From positions 62,001 to 126,000 of the forward strand of contig JAFEMH010002457.1 of NCBI GenBank assembly GCA_022495995.1: a stretch of 64,000 nucleotides of DNA. Direction: 5' to 3'. The first letter of the stretch is position 1. Each line of letters starts with the position of its first letter. Below, one piece after another: positions 34,711 to 44,979 of this stretch. Position numbers and translations under genes: made by a program. The stretch is from Adenophora triphylla var. japonica. Lineage: Eukaryota > Streptophyta > Magnoliopsida > Asterales > Campanulaceae. Below the pieces are notes generated by a model, which worked only from the letters and a program-made list of their open reading frames with translations, ran no database searches and was not told the DNA's origin.

Positions 34711-34805
34711 AAAATCTTAGTGCAAAAAGAGTAATGCCCAGCCTAGGCCGAAGACCCCAAAAAGGGCGGCCTAGGCAAAAGACGTGGCCGCACATGAAAA
34801 AAATT
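34536..34805 (+). repeat. Poly(A) tracts and duplicated segment after Gypsy-1 pol
   Basis: Two long A-runs (34538-34600 and 34680-34708), each next to a copy of GTGCAAAAAGAGTAATGCCC and a GACCCCAAAAAGGGCG block. It is a direct duplication of about 115 bp. Gypsy-2 has a single, shorter counterpart near 60785. Confidence 0.85.
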
Positions 34806-35186
34806 TTTAGTTCACCGTAATGAACTACGAAGACCCGAGCCCCTTAGCCTTTCTTGTAAAAGGGGAACGTAGGCACCATATATGGTTCGGTCTAAACAAT
34901 AAAAAGGACGATTAAGTTTCCATGAAATGTGTCCTAAACAATAAAAAGGACAATCAAGCTTCCATGAAGTGCGTCCTAAAAATAGTAAAGGGTATTTCAG
35001 CCATAAAACGGGTCCCAATCAATAAAGACATTTGAATTTCCATGAAATGTGTCTTGATTAATTTCTAAAATAATATTTCTTGTTCATTACAAGTTAAAAA
35101 CTTCTTGATGAGTTCAAGCACGGCCTACCTCTTAACTCGCTAACCTCGCTAAAAAGATCTAAAATACAATAAAATGCCTAAATAAA
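34806..35186 (+). other. Gypsy-1 post-pol spacer
   Basis: Non-coding. Contains GAGCCCCTTAG and AAAAGGGGAACGTAGGCA, shared with Gypsy-2 near 60920, and three short repeats around CCATGAAATGTGTCCTAA-type words. Confidence 0.6.
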
Positions 35187-36822
35187 CTAATGTGTTTGCA
35201 AATGGCAATAAGAGGATCTTGAGAAAAGACTTGTCACCGTCATTCGCCGAGTCTTCTTCGCCTTCTTCCCTTTTCCTCCTCGTCGAGTCTTCTTCCTTTT
35301 CTTCTCAATAATGCTCTGTGATCCCTCATCCCGACCTCTCGGTATCCTCACCGGAGCCTCTACCAACCCCGTGTCAATGAGCGCTCTCTCTATACGAGCA
35401 CGAGTCCGCACCTCCTCCCTCCGAGCCTCACCAAAGGAGCGACCTCTGACAATCTCTTGTACCGAGCCTCCATATCCCCGACCAAGTCACTCGATTGGTT
35501 ATGGCAACTCGCCTTAGCCTCGCCTCCCTCGTAGTCCTACTCGAGTCAGCCGCCTCCCAATAAAGCTCGACGTCTATCCTCCAAGATAACCCGAGTCGCT
35601 CCCATCTCCCTCTCATACCACCCAAGTAGACAAAGTGGTCAAGATGGTGCTCTTCCCGCTCCCGAAGATAGCCCCGGGTGGGAAAGCAAGATGTGTCCAA
35701 GCCCTCGAGAAGAAAGAGAAGCCGGGCCGGATCTCTCATGTCCAATGACACCACCTCCATGGTCCTGATGTCCTCCCCAATCACTCAATGGCTCCCGTAA
35801 AGCCCCAAACCGCCCGGATACCAAGCAGGTATGTAGAAGGACGACCAAAGAATCCCGGAACCCTCACAAAGATAAGACTCCCGAAATATCCTCCCGGGTC
35901 CGCAACCTCCAATGTGGTATCCACCAACGGATGTCCGAAGTGGATAGCCTAGCCATCATCGCCTCCCAGCCTACCCCCGTTCCTCGCCGCCTAGGTGCAC
36001 CTCTCCGAGAAATCACCCAAGGGCACCGAGCCGGCAAAGCCCCGTGCAAAGCCCCGAGCCTCTCCCCGCAGCCCACAAAGTCAACATAGCCGGACTCCCT
36101 GACCTCATGAAACGGTCTCCCGAGCCATCCTATCGATCCCATGAAATGTCTCTCCCAAAACCAAGGACAATATCCTTCCCACCCTCGCAGCCTCTCGACC
36201 ATGTCCAAGAGACCACTATGACAGATCCCCACTGACTCAAGCAGTTGAACAAAATAGAGAATACGCAGAGAATGAAAGCATCCATAGCCACCGTGGTCGC
36301 AGCCTATATCTCGGAGACCCAAACCTCGCCCGGATATCGAAAGGTCAATCCTATCCGGGCTACCATCATCCTCTCACCTCTCCCAAAGGAATCTCGCAAA
36401 GATGCAAGCTTTACCGTCACCGCACGTCTCCGATCAGCGGAATAGATATAGCCTCAATCTCGGACTCCCAATCAAGGCTCAAGTCTTCGTGCGTTGGGAC
36501 GATTTCGTTGTAAGAGAAACAAGAAACATGTCTCCTGACATCCTGTAACTTTGCCGCGGCTCTCAACGTATCCCAATCGGGCGGGAGATCCCTCAAATGC
36601 CATAAAGACTTGATCTTGAAGGAAGAATCAAGCACCCCTTGTGATTTTGGAAGTTATATCTCGCCCAAGATTGAAGACCGGATAGAAAATGGTCTCGCTT
36701 TCCCCTTTGCAATCTAACGGGATTCTCCATCGCAAAATGATCAAAGATGGTGCTTTTAGGTCCAAAATATGCTCGGGAACAATTGGGACAAGTCTAGAGT
36801 GAAAATGAAATGAAATGGCCAA
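35187..36822 (-). pseudogene. Antisense gene 1 of Gypsy-1 (DUF7745/plant-mobile-domain-like)
   Basis: Runs opposite to pol. The N-terminal part (36635-36417) reads LRAAAKLQDVRR and SCFSYNEIVPTHEDL, parallel to LRAAARFWDVRR and FSYNEITPTFEDF in Gypsy-2. That FW-D then TPT-ED pattern is found in plant DUF7745 and mobile-domain proteins. The C-terminal end (35411-35187) has RARIERALIDTGLVE and a basic KKTRRGGKGKKAKKTRR tail, again like Gypsy-2. Frames between them are shifted. Function unknown; such antisense ORFs are known in Tat-lineage elements. Confidence 0.6.
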
Positions 36823-37257
36823 GCCTTGCTTTTATTCGTAAAATAACCAAATTTCGTACAGAATCGTTAGCCGCACGGCTACATTTGCCCTCAAGGCCAT
36901 GCCGCACGGCTACATTAGCCCTCTCGCAGAAATTCTGCAAAGAACCAAAGTTGCTGCCCAAGGGAGTTTTCACCCCACTTTTTCAACCAAAACCCGTACA
37001 AAACATATCCGTAAGCCATTCAAGCATTTATACACCATTATAAATCATTTTGGCCCATTTTCAGCCCCAATTCCAAGCAAAAAGTCGCCCCAAGGCTCGA
37101 TAATATGCAAATTGAAAAAGCATGAATTAGAAAAGCAATTAAAACATAAATACAATGTTTTCGCCCCATCGGCGCCCAAATAAAGCAAAAAATAAACAAA
37201 GTGTGCATAAAAATTGTAAATTGTTTGTTTTTGTTCCAAATCTACTCTAGAGACCTC
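36823..37257. other. Spacer between the two antisense genes of Gypsy-1
   Basis: No coding support in either strand; would hold the promoter of antisense gene 1 and the 3' end of antisense gene 2. Confidence 0.45.
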
Positions 37258-39828
37258 CTAGGCCTCCGATTCTTCTTCATCTTCATCGCCGCTCGCCTCA
37301 TAGATGCTAGCCTCCCTCATCGTGTCCTCCCGGTCGCTCACATCGATAGATGGACATTATCGTGCCCATACTCACCACCGCTCCTGCACGTCGCCGCTGG
37401 GTCCCCGCCCCGAGGCATAGCACCGGGAAGAGTACTCCGAGGCCGATGAGGTAGACGCCGTGCCCCCGACGTGCCGTCTCTTGCGCCTGTGCTCCCGCGC
37501 ATCCGCCGCCGCCTTCGGCGCAGCGCCTTCCTCGTAAGAGACCGGCACATGTCCTTCCAAATTTCCTATTCTCGCCCGACCACCCTATCGTAAGTGCGAG
37601 CCGGAACTCCGAGAAAAAGAAGAGAAAAATCTCGTAAAATCTCGTAAAATAGCAAAAAGCGTAAAATCAAAGCTAAAAAGGGAATAAGACCCTAAGAGTA
37701 CACTTACAAAGGCTATCAAAGGCAAGGTGTACCGGGGCTCCCTAGCATCGGGGACAGTATCCTCATCCTCCTCGGCACTCCATGGACCACGTAGGACAAA
37801 TGTGCAGGAGGGATCGGCGGCCAAGCAGGCTCATCCTCCCCATATCCCCGAGTGACCGCCGCCTTCACTAGCTTCGTGGCGTCCTCGTGCGCCGCTCCAC
37901 AAACACAACAGAGGGGGTGTCCATGTCGGTACTCCTCCGCAGCCCACGCCTCGCCTCGGTACCTAGCAATCTCATCCTCCGGCCGCCCCCGGGCCGCAGA
38001 TCCGTGCCGGAGGGTCGAAGGAGTAATGGCATCTAGCTGGGGAACATGACCACGCCGTCTCGAGAAGCGGTCCCCCAAGTAAATGACATCACATGTCGCC
38101 CCGCGAGCCACCTCCTCTCGCCTCGTCACCTCTATAGCATCTCCCAAAGAAGATCTCTCGGATACCGCCCCAGGGTAGAAGTCCACTCCGTCGTGCCCAT
38201 CCCCGTTGATGACCGGCCTCACCATTTTGTAGTCGAAGGTAATCCGGGTCTTCCCCGTGAATTTATCTCTCGCATCTCCTCCAAATAACCATAGCAGGAA
38301 GATGGTGACATCACTCGCCGGGTTCCAAGGGAAGAACCCGATCACCTCGCAAAACCAGCCCGCATGTTCAAAACATCAAAAGGTCATTTTCTCTCATAAA
38401 AGTCTCAAGACAGAAAAGAGAAAAGAAAAAAAAGGAGACTACCTCAAGGGCAAAAGAAAAGCAACCCATCGAAGCGCCCTTGTTCCGACCGTACATGTCC
38501 AACGAGAAGTACAACTCCGCCAATCCGGCCTCTCCCCAAGAGACCGTCCCAATCCCATCAACATCCTCCGTAGAGTCGAGGAGGCAAGTCATAGCTATCG
38601 TCCTGCACTGGCAAAGATGGTGACCGATAGCATCAACCATATGAATGCTCTAGCCACCGGGCCAAGGGCCACATCATTAGCAAGAAAATTCTCGCATGCT
38701 AGTCTCGAATCGCCACCTCGACATTCCGTGTCTCCATCCCCTGCCCCTTCTAATCGCCTCAAACCCGACCAAAGCCTCGAAACTCCTCCGCCGTGATATG
38801 GTCCCTCCAAGTCACGGGCCTCCCGTGAACCGTAAGCCCGTAATAGCGGTGAAATCGGCAGGAGTCACCGTCGCCTCTCCCTCACTCGATGAAAGCTATG
38901 TGTACCGTCCCACCGTAACTCGATAGGGCCCGGACCAAGCCCTTGCTCTTCGAGGTGATGTGGACACCCCTACCGATAGCCTCTACAAATGCATCCAAGC
39001 CGGTAGCCCTCACCACCGCTTGGGATTTGCCCCATCCTTCTCAAAATCCGGCATCCTCTCGCCAAAGCTTGACCGCTATCTCCGACGGTCCTCTAGACTT
39101 GTTCTCCGTGAGACAAGCACATCAAAAGAAGCGCGCTCCTTCATATCATTTCAAAAGCATGCATATATTCAAAAGTGCACATATTTTCAAAAGAAAAGCA
39201 TTCATAAAAGTTTTTCTAGCATAACTTTTGCATCAAAAACGTGTCTTTCATCACTTGAAACGCGTCATTGCTTTCCTAAAGCACAAAATCACAATTTTTT
39301 GCACATAAGCATTATTTTTCAAAAAATGGCATGCATGAATCATTTTCATCTTCCAAAATCATGTTTTCTCATTGAAAATCAGAATTTTGACCTAGTTCTA
39401 GCACAAGGCAAGAACTCCGTCTCATATTTTGAAAAATTCTCATTCTTACTTCATTTTGCGAGAAAAAAGTGAGTCATTCTCATATTTTTCATCAAATAAA
39501 ATTGCACATTGCATATTCTTAGCCTCATAGGTTGTTCATGCATCTCAAAATCATTCAAAAAATCATTCAAAAATCCTAAAATTCGGGTCAAGCCCTAAAT
39601 CATTCAAAATTCAAGCAAAATCATCGGATTTGAGCAAAATGAGAATGCTTACCCCAACCGATCGCGGGTTCGTTGATTTATGCTCCCTTCTCCCCGGTAA
39701 AGCTCCGATGGAGGCGTAAGGAAGTCATACTTCCTCTCCGTCCTCACGAGCTCCTTCCTCCTCCTGCTCGCGGCCGCCGAGATGTTTCTCCTCGCTTGCC
39801 TTGGTATGGGATTGCCCTCCGGATCCAT
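37258..39828 (-). pseudogene. Antisense gene 2 of Gypsy-1: multi-exon plant mobile domain protein
   Basis: Inferred exons on the minus strand: exon 1 39828-39653 (starts MDPEGNPIPRQARRN, donor GTAAGC); exon 2 from about 39100 to about 38441, ending CFSFALE with a GTAGTC donor; exon 3 from about 38353 to 37708, starting VIGFFPWNPASDV, donor GTAAGT; exon 4 37606-37258, ending in an acidic GDEDEEESEA. Exon 2 carries VRATGLDAFVEAIGRG and EGEATVTPADFTAITGLR, the N-terminal signature of plant mobile domain (PMD) proteins. Exons 3-4 share the intron position and the RTY-W-RRL-like pattern with Gypsy-2. A few stops are present. Role unknown; splice sites are my inference. Confidence 0.6.
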
Positions 39829-39960
39829 TTCAAATCAAAGGGAAGCAAAAGGGTTGAAGAATTTCGAAATTCTCTCTCTCTCTTCTCTCTCTCTCTGCGT
39901 TCTTGGGCGGCAACAAGTGCCCAATGCCCGTTCAAAACCTGATTTTAAATAACTGAAAAA
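39829..39960 (-). promoter_or_regulatory. Possible promoter/5'UTR of antisense gene 2
   Basis: Upstream of the ATG at 39828 lies a (CT)n stretch at 39870-39897 (GA-rich on the minus strand), typical of plant core promoters/5'UTRs, and a TTATTTAAAAT motif near 39945 that could act as TATA. Position fits; activity is untested. Confidence 0.3.
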
Positions 39961-40207
39961 CAGCTTCTAGCCGTACGGCTTCTTTTTCTCCATCTCATGC
40001 CGGCGGCTTCATTCGCTCCGAGCATAAATTACAATCCCGCCCGGACCTTCCACTGGGCATGCAATTTCCGTTATCTTTAACCAAGATAACATCTTTTCGT
40101 AAAATATCCCTTATCTCTTTAGCAATCAAGCTTTATTCCCGCCGCTCCGTTAATTCCGTTATAACGGGATAACACTAGGTGACAACCTCCGAATTGTCAT
40201 AACTCTA
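39961..40207. other. Gypsy-1 non-coding 3' region
   Basis: No gene; contains GCCGTACGGCT palindromes that recur in the element (also near 36870 and 36900). Confidence 0.5.
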
Positions 40208-40757
40208 AACTTGTGCTACCTCTATCCGCGAATAGTGACGTATGCCCAAGTCATTCCAACTTGTGCTACCTCTATCCGCGAATAGTGACGTATGCCCAAG
40301 TCATTCCAACTTGTGCTACCTCTATCCGCGAATAGTGACGTATGCCCAAGTCATTCCAACTTGTGCTACCTCTATCCGCGAATAGTGACGTATGCCCAAG
40401 TCATTCCAACTTGTGCTACCTCTATCCGCGAATAGTGACGTATGCCCAAGTCATTCCAACTTGTGCTACCTCTATCCGCGAATAGTGACGTATGCCCAAG
40501 TCATTCCAACTTGTGCTACCTCTATCCGCGAATAGTGACGTATGCCCAAGTCATTCCAACTTGTGCTACCTCTATCCGCGAATAGTGACGTATGCCCAAG
40601 TCATTCCAACTTGTGCTACCTCTATCCGCGAATAGTGACGTATGCCCAAGTCATTCCAACTTGTGCTACCTCTATCCGCGAATAGTGACGTATGCCCAAG
40701 TCATTTCAACTTGTGCTACCTCTATCCGCGAATAGTGACGTACGCTCAAGTTTCCCA
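40208..40757 (+). repeat. Tandem array: eleven 50-bp units
   Basis: The unit begins AACTTGTGCTACCTCTATCC and contains CGCGAATAGTGACGTATGCC. Copies start every 50 bp from 40208 to 40708. Copies 1-9 look identical, copy 10 has one base change and the last has several; a more diverged twelfth-like unit follows to about 40805. The array lies in the untranslated tail of Gypsy-1, about 550 bp before the 3' LTR. Confidence 0.97.
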
Positions 40758-40805
40758 ACTTAAGTTACCTCTATCTCCGTCATAAAGAGATAGTGCCGTA
40801 AGCTC

Positions 40806-41308
40806 TAGCTTCCTCAGTGACAAATTCTCCGAATTGTCAAAATCTCAAGGATCCTAGACATCGTTCCTAACTATCTAGTGATGCTTGAACTACGATCAAG
40901 GCTTGATTCCTCCGGATACGTAGGTAGCCTTTTATAAAAGGTCCAGCCATTCGACCACTTTGGTCACCCCGTTTCTTTGTCACTCCTCGCTGATAAAGCG
41001 CCCTCATAAAAGTTCAAATATTCGACCACCCGGGTCACTCCTAGCATGTCCCCGAGGATCAATTGCTTGACCTCCTAGGTCATTTTCTCTTCTATGTCCC
41101 CAAAGAAGAGACCGCTTTCTTCTTCCTCCCCCGCCGGATCCTAATTCCGAACTACGGCCCGGCTTGATTCCTCCGGATACGTAGGTAGCCTTCCAAAAGG
41201 TTCACCCACTCGACCACCTGTCACCCAATCCGTCTCGGCATTCGCCGCATCGGATCCTTTTCTATCGACAACCCCACTCGCCTTGCAAGTGACGTTGCCG
41301 AGGGCTTC
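40806..41308 (+). other. Gypsy-1 3' untranslated tail
   Basis: Carries two diverged copies of TTGATTCCTCCGGATACGTA (about 40903 and 41164), each followed by a GTAGGTAGCC block and a CCACTCGACCAC-type block. There is no clear polypurine tract before the LTR; the adjacent GCCGAGGGCTT is a poor match. Confidence 0.6.
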
Positions 41309-42905
41309 GTAAGTACCCAAATCTGGCTCATGCCTTCCTGCTAAATTTCCCGACATTTCGGTAAGTTTTCCGGTAATTCCCTGTACTTTCCAAATGTTCT
41401 AAACATTCCGGAACTGTTTTTAATTAAATAAAGGCAGAAGGGAGCCTTCCTAATTAAGAAACACGTTTTTCTTAATTAGGGAGAAGCTTCTAGAATGATG
41501 CCACCTTGCATGGTTCTAGAATGCTGAGTCATTGTGGATAAGACCGCACGGCCTCATTTGCAAAGAGCCTCGCAGCCGCACGGCTTCATTAGCCTTATCC
41601 AGATCGCCTATAAATAGAGCCCTCCTCTACCCATTTTAATCATCAACAAGAAGCATAATACTCTCATAATACGAAGAAGATCCCCCAAGGAGTCGCCGGA
41701 AGTCCAAGAAGGCGAAGAAGAAGCTCAAGAAGCCATCTCCCTCCTCCTCAAGACCCAAGAAGAACCTCTCCTCCTAGCTCCGTCCGAAGAAGCGAAGGAA
41801 ACGATTGGTAACCTCGCACGCCCTAACCTTGCATTTTAATTGATATACTTGCTCATTGCATTCATATATCTTGCTTGGGACTTGGCATTTATTCATAAAG
41901 ATCATATCTTTATCACCCCCTTTCCCCTTTGCATGCATTAAGACCTCATTTGTCATAAAAATGTAGTCTTTTTCATAAAGGTGCATCCTTTGCACCTAAA
42001 ATCCCTATTTTCCAATAAAAATGTCATCTTTATGCATCATTTGCATATAAAGATCAAATCTTTTTCAATAAAAATGCATCCTTTGCATCAAAACCCCTTT
42101 TTCAATGCATCATTTGCATAAAATCAAATCTTTATGCATCATTTGCATAAAGATCATTTCTTTAAATCAAAAAGCATCATTTGCTAAAACCTAAAAATGT
42201 CATCTTTTCATTAAAGAGTCATTTTTTATCATGCATTTCCCTTTCCCCAACCTTGGAACGGACCGGTGTAAAAGTTCTCATCTTTGCATCGTTCCTTCCA
42301 TTAAAGGTTCATGATTTCTTTAGGAAAAGGATAACCTTGAACCCTATATCTCCGATTATCGCTTAAGAATGAGTATGAAGCCTCTATACGAGCTCGACCG
42401 TCTTAAAGCGTAGGATTGATGGGCTAAGGACATTCCTTCCTAAAGAACCTCATCTTTGACCCAAAAGAGAGTCATTCTCTCGATCACGCAAGTCCCGAGG
42501 GTCCCGAGGTTTAAAATGCGATGATCATAAGTCATAAGATGAGGACGGGATCATAATCCCAAATACATAAATTCCAAGGAATCCCGAGCGACAACCAACA
42601 AATGGTTTGTACGTCCGGAAGACAACTTGGGACATTCCCCCCTTATTTTCAAACACATGCACACAAAGAAAGCACGCAAGCAAACATGATTAATGAAATC
42701 TAGGGAGACTTGCTCCGGCAAGGCACTTTGGGTGAACGCCAAACGTTCTTCCCAAGGGGTAACTTAACCTCCGAACCCATAAAACCTTTTTTTCAAAGTT
42801 TTGAGGTAATCAAAATGGCGTGGCGACTCCGTTTTTCAAATAACTCGGATGTCTTCAAACTCGCGTGAATTCCAATAAACAAAAGAATTTGGGCACACAT
42901 TCACA
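41309..42905 (+). repeat. 3' LTR of Gypsy-1
   Basis: The 1,597-bp partner of 25109-26702. The first 300 bp carry most of the differences; the remainder is nearly identical. The first base is C instead of T. A TATA box lies at 41609-41617. It abuts, without a TSD, a minus-strand Copia gag. Confidence 0.93.
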
Positions 42906-43607
42906 ACTAGAGGATTGAACTTTTAAAGCAACACTCTTGCCCTTAGAAGCTTCACTTTTCTCAGCAAGGTTTGACTCAAATTTTTTTAAAATGCTCATTA
43001 AGGAATTGATGTCCATAGTAGAAAGGTTGTGAGCCTCTTCTATAGATGAAACCTTCATATTAAAACGCTCAGGGAGAGTTCTAATAGCCTTTGAAATCAA
43101 TTGTTTGTTTGTAAAAGGTTCACCTAAAAGTTGACACTCATTAGCAATGTCAAACAATTTTTCAAAATAAGAGGAAATGGTATCATTTTCACCAATTCTC
43201 AATCTTTCAAATTTGCCAGTAAGACCTCTAAGTTTGTTTTCATGCACACAAGAATCACCTTCACAAAACCTTTGTAAAATATCCCAAGCTTCTTTAGCTG
43301 TGGAACTATTTTGAACAAGTTTAAAAATGTGCATGTCAACCCACTCAAAAATAGCATTAAGAGCTTTCTCATTATAGTTAGCTAGGGTGATCTCTTCATT
43401 AGTCCACTCGGTGTCATGTTTAACCTGGATATCACCATCCTCATCAGGAGGTAAAAGTGGAAGAGAGTGCCCATTAACTATAGATCGCCACGCTCAAAGA
43501 TCAATTGATTTGATATGCGAGCGAAGACGAATCTTCCAATATGCATAATTCGAACCATCTAAAATAGAAAGACGTTTTTGGTTTGGATTTGCAGGATCAT
43601 AAGCCAT
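42906..43607 (-). pseudogene. Truncated Copia gag of a third family
   Basis: The ATG at 43607 gives MAYDPANPNQKRLSILDGSN, then YAYWKIRLRSHI with an in-frame TGA shortly after. The main frame (43334 onward) has AWDILQRFCEGD, LRIGENDTISSYFEKLFDI and IRTLPERFNMKVSSIEE, the UBN2 gag pattern. It is cut at 42906 by the Gypsy-1 LTR, so the zinc knuckle and pol are missing. It has little similarity to the other two Copia gags here. Confidence 0.85.
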
Positions 43608-43640
43608 GACACCTAGACCAAACACTTAGTATCGTCAAGT

Positions 43641-43657
43641 GACCTGCTGTGATACCA
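43641..43657 (-). promoter_or_regulatory. Primer-binding site of the third Copia (tRNA-iMet type)
   Basis: The minus strand reads TGGTATCACAGCAGGTC, two bases after the LTR end at 43660. It resembles the common TGGTATCAGAGC site complementary to the 3' end of initiator tRNA-Met. Confidence 0.75.
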
Positions 43658-43659
43658 AT

Positions 43660-44646
43660 TGAAATTGTCACGGCCAGAATCACAAGTGATATCCAAGGTG
43701 ATAACAGCACCAACGATAGCACTTGGGATAACACACACACACACACTTCGAAAATAAAACAATGTTGTAAAAGAGATTGCAGCAGAATAAAAACACCAAA
43801 ATTGCTTTTCTCAAGTTATATAAATATAACTTGAGAGTGCCTCTTAGGCAAGACTTTATAATCACTTTAATGAATTTACAAAGCCAAAAATGTTCCCTAT
43901 GGCTATAACAATATGAGCTCTATGGAACAAGAGATAAAGAACGGAATCCTATCCTAGCCTTCACACAACTTGATACCAATGTAATCAAGTGCGAAATTAC
44001 AAGGGAGGAAGGATTAAAAGAACCAAATAAAGAACTCTATCTCTAAGCTTTCGAATGTGTGAATAAATTGCATGTGTTGGTATAAATTGGTATGTCTTCA
44101 AATGAAACCTTCCAAGCTTATTTATAGTCTTCAATTTACTTGAAGGCTACTCAATAAACAGCCTTGGGGCTGTATTTGCACGTTGAGGAAGAGTGGGGAA
44201 GAGGTTGAGGTTGTTCCTTGAATTAAGCGCCCACTTCCTCAAAAATAGCAACCGAGTTGATTTATCTCCAAGTCCAAGCTTCAACACCTTGTACTCCCAA
44301 GCTTTATCAGCCTTGTACTCTTCTATAACTCAGCAACAACTCCTTGACCAAGTTTCCACGTGTTTTAAATTGTTGTTGCCAAAGTTACAATTTTATGCAT
44401 AAAATGTTATTTATGTATAAATTGTTTCCTTCCAAATTCCTCACGTGTCTAGCTCTTTCTTCAATCCTATTGCAGTCTCAAATATGAACATAAACCATAG
44501 ACTACACAGATTATATTAGCACATTAGTCCATTAAATAATAAACAAGAAATATACAACTATATAAATTCCAGTACAGGAAATCATCTACGATATCACCTG
44601 GAATTTGGGAAATCATCTACGATATCACCTGCAATTTACACTAACA
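43660..44646 (-). repeat. 5' LTR of the third Copia
   Basis: On the minus strand it starts TGTTAGTGTAAATTGCAGG and ends GTGACAATTTCA, followed by the primer site. A TATA-like ACTATAAATAAG (minus strand) lies near 44120. Length 987 bp. The right boundary is chosen from the TG terminus; there is no second LTR to confirm it. Confidence 0.6.
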
Positions 44647-44979
44647 CAACCATAATAGAAAACAAAGCCATGACATTCACAAGAAAATTGTAATAAAGGA
44701 AGGTATCCTTAATAGAAAATAGATTCTACATAATTGACCAATATTTTTGTACAATAAAGCTAGGCAAAAGCCACATGAAGATGTCCAAAAGAGCCACAGT
44801 AATATGTACTATAGAGGCAAAAGATATAGACCACACAGGACAGGGCATTAATAATTTTTTGTTCAAAAGGCCCCACAATGACCAAAGAGAATAGAACAAA
44901 AAGCAAAAGCAAAAGAGAATCAATTCCAAATCTGCAAAAATCTTCACACTTCACATGGCTACACAACCTCATTGACCAT
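44647..44979. other. Spacer, no gene seen
   Basis: Sequence between the Copia LTR and the MULE remnant; probably the 3' flank of the transposase gene. Nothing else recognised. Confidence 0.4.

Larger units (their letters stand above)
25109..42905 (+). mobile_element. Gypsy-1: large decayed Tat-type LTR retrotransposon
   Basis: A 17.8-kb Ty3/gypsy element bounded by LTRs 25109-26702 and 41309-42905. Internal order on the plus strand is leader, gag, a module of unknown function, RT, RNase H, a second RNase H, integrase, and then a 6.7-kb tail with antisense genes and a 50-bp tandem array. RT before integrase defines Gypsy; the dual RNase H, large size and extra 3' region point to the Tat lineage (Ogre/Retand relatives). 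Sense genes have many stops and frameshifts and no protease was found. The flanks (GCAAG left, ACTAG right) do not form a TSD. Confidence 0.9.

Noticed and set aside
37338..37560. Arg-rich ORFs resembling a viral nucleic-acid-binding protein
   Set aside because: Alternative phases of exon 4 of the antisense PMD-like gene.
40208..40757. CRISPR-like array
   Set aside because: The 50-bp units are contiguous and identical with no unique spacers, in a plant retrotransposon; it is a minisatellite.
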